From assembly GCA_905220665.1 (NCBI GenBank), contig CAJNAR010000180.1:356307-420306 (forward strand): a DNA stretch of 64,000 bases. Reading direction: 5' to 3'. Source of the stretch: Albugo candida (Eukaryota > Oomycota > Peronosporomycetes > Albuginales > Albuginaceae). Numbering within the stretch: position 1 is the stretch's first letter; every line of letters starts with the position of its first letter. The notes under the pieces are model-generated. The model was not told where the DNA came from and searched no databases. It worked only from the letters and a program-made list of their open reading frames with translations. Shown piece by piece: positions 58,601 through 64,000 of the stretch. The translations under genes and the position numbers were made by a program.

Positions 58601-61600
58601 CAAAGGTAAGTGAGAATCATAAGGAACATATTGATCAGCTTCTCAAAGCACTTGCATCGCTTAATGTGTGTGTTTAGAGCTTGACGCAATCAAAAGAAGT
58701 CTCATACTTCTCTTCTCTGTGTTGTATTATACCCTCTCTATAACTCTAATCGAAAACAAAGCAATTGATCCTGCGGTATCAGACAATGCTTTCTGCAAGG
58801 TTGACGGCAACTCACATTCTTTATAGAATCTCGAATGTTTACGTTTACTCCGTGATTCTTGTCTGTATCTTATCGATATTCACCGCATTATGGACGAGGA
58901 AGTTTCGGACTGCTCCAAGCATCCCGATGTAGAATCTTGGCATTATTTGGCGAGGACGCGCAGATATTGCCTTCTCGGGAATATTCAAGAGAGAAAGACA
59001 AAAACCCTATCTCGCCATGTGGTCTCACTGAAGTCAAATTGATGCGTTCGAGTCCTTCTGCACGAAAACGACACTCACGCTTTCCTTTTTGCGGCGCTTA
59101 AGAAAGTGCCGATCGGACCACTGTCTCTGTACTTGCAACTGCTCAGTGAGCTGTCAAGCTCCAACATTCCGAACGACAGAAACATATATCTCTGAGGAAC
59201 CACTTTGCGCTTTCAATGCATATGGATCAAGACACCTTCCTACAGAAACGACAAACCATTCAGAACGGGCAGCGTTCTAATATTTGATACCGCATCAAGC
59301 AATCAGCTTACTAACCTCGAAGCATCTTGGTAAATGAGCGTTTCAACGAGCTGGCCTCGAGCGTTTTCATTTGATTGTATCAGTGAGGCAATCCCGGACA
59401 ATGGATGCAGCTTCTCAGACGCTCCCACCAGCTCTCACAAAGCATAAATTTTGACCTGCTACATTAGAAATCACTGGTGGGAAATAATTGTGAAAACATC
59501 AGCTTCCAGCCCTTAAACGCAAACATGTCGAAACACTTTACTATGGACCAATTGTGTCCGTCATTCAAACACCTCGCGATCAAAACGAGGATCAATTTTG
59601 ACCCATCTATTCTGTCAAGCATGAGAATGGGATCTCAATGAAAGCATCACCGGATTTTAATTATAGTCGATCGCACCTTTTGTTTGTACTTTGTCGATAC
59701 AGCAAAGCAAAAAAGTAGGAAAAAAGCTGGTCTCATTATTTGCACAGGTTTGTACAAAAATGTTTTGCACTTTTCTTTTGCTCGAGATCTAGCTCATGAT
59801 TTTATACTTTTTGGCGGTGGAATCAGCAAGCAACTCAAAATACTGGTAGTAAACTGTGCTGACCGATGATATTGGAGTGCGTAATACAGATTTTCAAACA
59901 ACGCCACCACACGCGGGAAAGCAAACTACTGGAGCTCGCATTGCCATCTGGAAGAATCATTTCTTCAAAAAAGAACGCTGATTGTGATCCAGCAGATTTA
60001 AAATCGAATATACGATAAATGTAGCGTCCGTCCCGAACGAAGAGACCATTTTGGTTGTAATCACGTCAACGCAAAGCGTTCTAGGAATTCGTCAATGTAT
60101 CAAGCAAGCTCATTGCCATCTTCTTTTCCGGCCTACTTTTCTCCAACAATACGGATGGCTTAGCCTGATTCTCCCTCGATTGACTCGGACAACCGCAGGT
60201 CAATTTTCTGTATTGGTACTACTGCTTGTCACAATGATTGCATCAGTGCTGATGTCAATATTACGTAACGCTAGTCGAAATTTAGTGTTCCAGATGGAGA
60301 CCTTAAGACTGGATTTAGGGTGATATTGATCAGCGGCTGGATACATCGCTATCGTGACCCGGATTCGTCGTTTGTTTTTCTGGGTTACTTTTGATTGACA
60401 CATTTTCTTTCTTTAAGGTGGCGTGAACGGCACTTGCGTATGATTCTTCATCAATGTTTCCACTGGCACACTGATTCATTCAAAATAGCTTGTTCTTGAC
60501 CTTCTCCGAGGGTGTTCGGAAACGTTATATTGACGTCGTCGCGATCCACTAATTGTATCTTGCGATTGTGTTTATTGATCTGTGGGTGTATCTTTTACGT
60601 GCTGTATACGGTGGTCTGAGAAAAGTTTTTTCCGCTAGTACGAGTCTAACTTTGGTTTGTGTGTTGGCAACAGTGTGCACGGAAGGAATCGACCTAAAGT
60701 GAAGACCGCTGTAGACTAAAAGCAAGCTCTACCGTGTCGTCGAAGTAATGAGAAGAGGAGCAGCATCAAGACGATCGAATACGAGCACAATCCACCAGAA
60801 CACTCGTCAATAAGATATTGTTCAAGCAGCAGCTGGTTCATGATGCCCGCCGCGACTAAGGCTCAGGTAGTTAATTGGCATAACGAATCACCATATCACT
60901 ACAGAATAATAAGAAAAACGGAAAAGTTTCAAATCGATTTTTACAGTCCAAGTAGTACTAACCGTGCAACTAAGCTGCTGTTTATGATAAAGTACTAAGA
61001 AGATGTCAGTGTGAATAGTCACATCTTTTCTGACGACATGGATGAATAAGACCTTGGCCTAGTTTGTCTACCAATTTCGCGCAAACAATTCTTGTTGTAC
61101 TATATATTCTTTCTGGCGGTCTGTTGCATTTTTTTAAATCAATAACGCGACGTCAAAGATCTCGTACGTCTCTCAACAGCAAGGATCAACGTATAATCCT
61201 TGGAAGGTATATCAAAGCGCAGTGGCGACATCTGCTTCCAAATAGCGTTTTATAAAATTGTTGAGTTCATGAGATATATGAAGATTCAGAACCAAGAAGC
61301 CAATGAAGACGATATCGGACACCGGAGGGGAAGCTCGACCAGGTGAAGTCACGGAGTGGAGGTGACCGAAATTATTCACGAGTTAGTGAAACCATATCAA
61401 TCCGAAGAAATTAACGAAGAAGTGATATTTACATCAGAAGATACGGTCCGAACCATACCGGATAGAACTTGTACTATGGCGAAATTTGATTCCATTCAAA
61501 TCAGGACTACCATACATAATGGCAGCCGTATTGAGAAGACTCCAAGCTCGATTGTGAAGGACTCAGTATCGTCAGAGAGCTTAGTATTCGATCCGTTGTT

Positions 61601-63630
61601 TATACCGATATCTGTTGGTGAGGCGTTTGTCAGCGGTTGTGGCACGGCCAAAGTTGCGTGACAAAAACATGTGGGAAAAAGTTCGTATAGGATAAACGAC
61701 TACATCTGGCTGTCACCGTATGATGTTGAACGCACGATGAAGCTAAGACCGACTGCACAGCGAGAGTTGATCAGATAGCGTATGGCGATAGATTACTGTA
61801 TACAGCAATTCCATTACTCATTGTACTGTATGGAATATTAGTCCGCTCGGACACTCATCAACAGCGTCGCTCCTTTGCACTACTTAGGGCTTGGAAGAAC
61901 TTAATTTTAACCTGAGGTTCATCAAGAGTATGGTAAGCGGCAAACGAATGAGTATCTCGACCTAAATGCGGCGTTAAATCGTTTCGCGTGATAAAGCAGC
62001 TCAAGTCCTTAATGGCATCATGATCGATCATCACGGTGCAACGGGTCATAGTCATCACGATCGCGACATTTCAATATATAATGATCCCAAGCTGCATGAT
62101 TTCAGTGTTTGTAAAGCGTGGACTGGATTGTGGAGAGCGTATCGAACATATTCGCTCGAAGCGCACTACGCGTGGGAATCATTTTTTATTTCAACTGGGG
62201 ACACTTTTTTTTTATATTAAAGCTTACCTATGGTAACTTACTTTTGCTGTCTGACTTCAATGTTCAAAATGACAGTCAGACCTCTGCATAGGTGATAGAA
62301 TATCCTTATCATCTACAGATATGTAAGGTTCGTGAGAAACGAATAGCAATCTTTGAGTCATACCTTGGATTGCACTTGACGGATTTAAGTTGTTTCGTCG
62401 GATAGTCGATGTGTTTAGACTTCATCAAAGTAGTGTGTCATAAAAACTGAGTGATATATGCGTGCTTATTCTATCGCAAGACTACGGGCTCTTTTACAAC
62501 GGAAACCAATTTCTTGCTTCGTACTTCCTTTAATGCTGCATCAAACACTATTCAGATATAGCTAAATGATTGTAATTGACGGGAGGCTTGCATGAGAGCA
62601 AAAACGGGAATGAACTAGGAATTGTATCACAATATGTATGCACAAATCTATTTGACTAAACTGGGGTATCTGTACCTGTTTCCGCAACACTAATTGTACG
62701 TAGTATTTCCATCGGTCGGATCATGAAGCCAAGGCGAAACCTCAAGTTACTGAGCGTCCAGCATGTGTCATATCGAACGTGTTGGCCTAAGAGTTGCTCC
62801 TCGGAACAAGCTAAGTCCAGTGCTTTCAAATGTGGCACGAATGTGCGTTATCTGCGACTGATTTCTGCAATTTGCGTTCTTCAGCAATAATTTATGCTAG
62901 CAGTTCGCAGATTTTGATCATGATTACTGATTTTAGATATAGACAATCATTATGTGGATATTGGGAATAATGGTTTGTTGTGTATAAGACAGCCGATCCT
63001 TCATAGACTTGCTTATCTATGGCTAAGATCTAGTTTGCCCCGACAAAAATATATATTATTCCCTATTTTTGGTGTCAATTAAGATGTGCTTCAATCTTTG
63101 CTTCAATGTCGGAAGCACGTAGAAGCACTTGATCTGGAATATCGAAATATAATTTTGTGCTCGATATTCCAGTCGATCTAGAAGTTCTCGATATTCTTCA
63201 GCAAGACAAGTCCAATCATCTTCGACGGGGAATGTCGAAGCTGCATCGGTCCTTTTTTACATCTTCATTCCTCATACTTATGCATTCCCGTTCTTCCGCA
63301 TCTTTCCTGAGTCGAGACTCACGGATCTTCCTCTTGAAGCAAGCATAATCATATTTACCAAGTTCCCACTGTAGCAGACTGACAAAAAAGGATTAGTCTC
63401 GTATGTAGTGTCTGCATAAGCTACGTCATTTCTGACTCGTTTGGTCGCACTGCTCTTCTCCAGTATTCTATCACGTAACCTAGAAATGGTGGAGAGTTAC
63501 AGATATGCCATACTTTGGAATGCGGCCGACTCATTGCAGAAAAAGATAAAATAGAAAATGGGCTAGCATACTTTACAATATAATTGAATTTTTCTATAAT
63601 TCTACTAGATTCAAAAGAAAGAAGAGGGTT
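55671..63630. other. Decayed coding-like subtelomeric sequence, not assignable
   Basis: The plus strand has scattered protein-like pieces: PFDPNRKTYRARLQEIVFK (about 56008), VGMLQLTVETSSSKAAKES (about 56695), a hydrophobic NVYVYSVILVCILSIFTALW (about 58840), another hydrophobic FSVLVLLLVTMIASVLMSIL (about 60200), and an open acidic stretch of 101 codons at 61356-61661 with SEEINEEVIFTSEDTVRTIP. These may be the membrane and cytoplasmic parts of the same large surface protein as at 50.8-55.7 kb, or of another. Stops and frame changes are everywhere. A perfect 12-bp inverted repeat (CTGGAATATCGA, 63134-63145 and 63161-63172) lies near the telomere. Confidence 0.25.
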
Positions 63631-63633
63631 TTA

Positions 63634-63718
63634 GGTTGTAGGTGTAGGGTGTAGGGTGTAGGGTGTAGGGTGTTAGGGTTTTAGGTTGTAGGGTGTTAGG
63701 GTTTTAGGTTGTAGGGTG
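63634..63718 (+). repeat. Degenerate telomeric variants
   Basis: TGTAGGG units in tandem, then two blocks of GTTAGGGTTTTAGGTTGTAGG type, precede the perfect array. Such variants are typical of the inner edge of telomeres, where old repeats are no longer renewed. Confidence 0.9.
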
Positions 63719-64000
63719 TTTAGGGTTTAGGGTTTAGGGTTTAGGGTTTAGGGTTTAGGGTTTAGGGTTTAGGGTTTAGGGTTTAGGGTTTAGGGTTTAG
63801 GGTTTAGGGTTTAGGGTTTAGGGTTTAGGGTTTAGGGTTTAGGGTTTAGGGTTTAGGGTTTAGGGTTTAGGGTTTAGGGTTTAGGGTTTAGGGTTTAGGG
63901 TTTAGGGTTTAGGGTTTAGGGTTTAGGGTTTAGGGTTTAGGGTTTAGGGTTTAGGGTTTAGGGTTTAGGGTTTAGGGTTTAGGGTTTAGGGTTTAGGGTT
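63719..64000 (+). repeat. Telomere, (TTTAGGG)n
   Basis: About 40 perfect TTTAGGG units run to the last base of the window, G-rich strand 5' to 3' toward the end, the correct polarity for a right-hand chromosome end. The 7-bp unit is shared by plants, many algae and oomycetes. Confidence 0.99.

Noticed and set aside
63719..64000. A CRISPR array or coding tandem repeat
   Set aside because: Uninterrupted 7-bp TTTAGGG units at the sequence end with telomeric polarity have no spacers.
1..64000. A new defence, toxin or CRISPR-like system
   Set aside because: No such genes or arrays are visible; the content is eukaryotic transposons, host-gene relics and a telomere.

Overview
The right end of the window is a chromosome end. 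An array of perfect TTTAGGG repeats fills roughly the last 280 bases, with degenerate variants just inside it. The rest is a subtelomeric graveyard of mobile elements and dead genes. TTTAGGG telomeres, LINE, copia, pogo, MULE and hAT proteins of the kind seen in oomycetes, moderate base composition and very short introns all suggest an oomycete (white-rust or downy-mildew-like). The species is inferred, not shown. I found no host gene that looks intact and functional.

Layout. 1-6.74 kb: a LINE (+), cut by the window edge. 6.74-9 kb: nothing recognisable. 9-10.55 kb: a broken pogo/DDE_1 transposase (-) joined to a fragment resembling the C-terminus of tryptophan synthase beta. 11.2-12.5 kb: an unidentified open frame of about 290 codons. 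13.05-15.6 kb: a hAT transposase relic (-). 15.6-19.2 kb: a Ty1/copia relic (-) lacking its reverse transcriptase core. 19.26-21.42 kb: a pogo element (+) with CAGT...ACTG inverted ends. 21.4-27.8 kb: mostly unassignable sequence with a MULE tail and a relic of a possibly secreted protein. 27.85-37.1 kb: a second LINE copy (-), split by a 2.64-kb DDE transposon.

37.2-55.7 kb is the most informative part, a fossil block of host genes. It holds, in order, a membrane protein with a coiled-coil tail (+), a membrane-anchored TPR protein (-), a phosphoglucomutase/phosphopentomutase (-), an FHA-domain kanadaptin-like protein (-) and a large repeat-rich ectodomain protein (+). All are frameshifted. 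Three carry clean insertions: a second copy of the DDE transposon in the mutase (TA duplication), a tRNA-derived SINE in the kanadaptin relic (9-bp duplication) and a MULE in the ectodomain gene (9-bp duplication).

55.7-63.6 kb is coding-like but too decayed to name. Taken together, this looks like an ordinary gene neighbourhood that lost function near a telomere and then collected transposons. The elements are all related to known superfamilies. The best candidates for something little described are the TA-target DDE family with a matching terminal asymmetry in both copies, and the MULE with a doubled right end.
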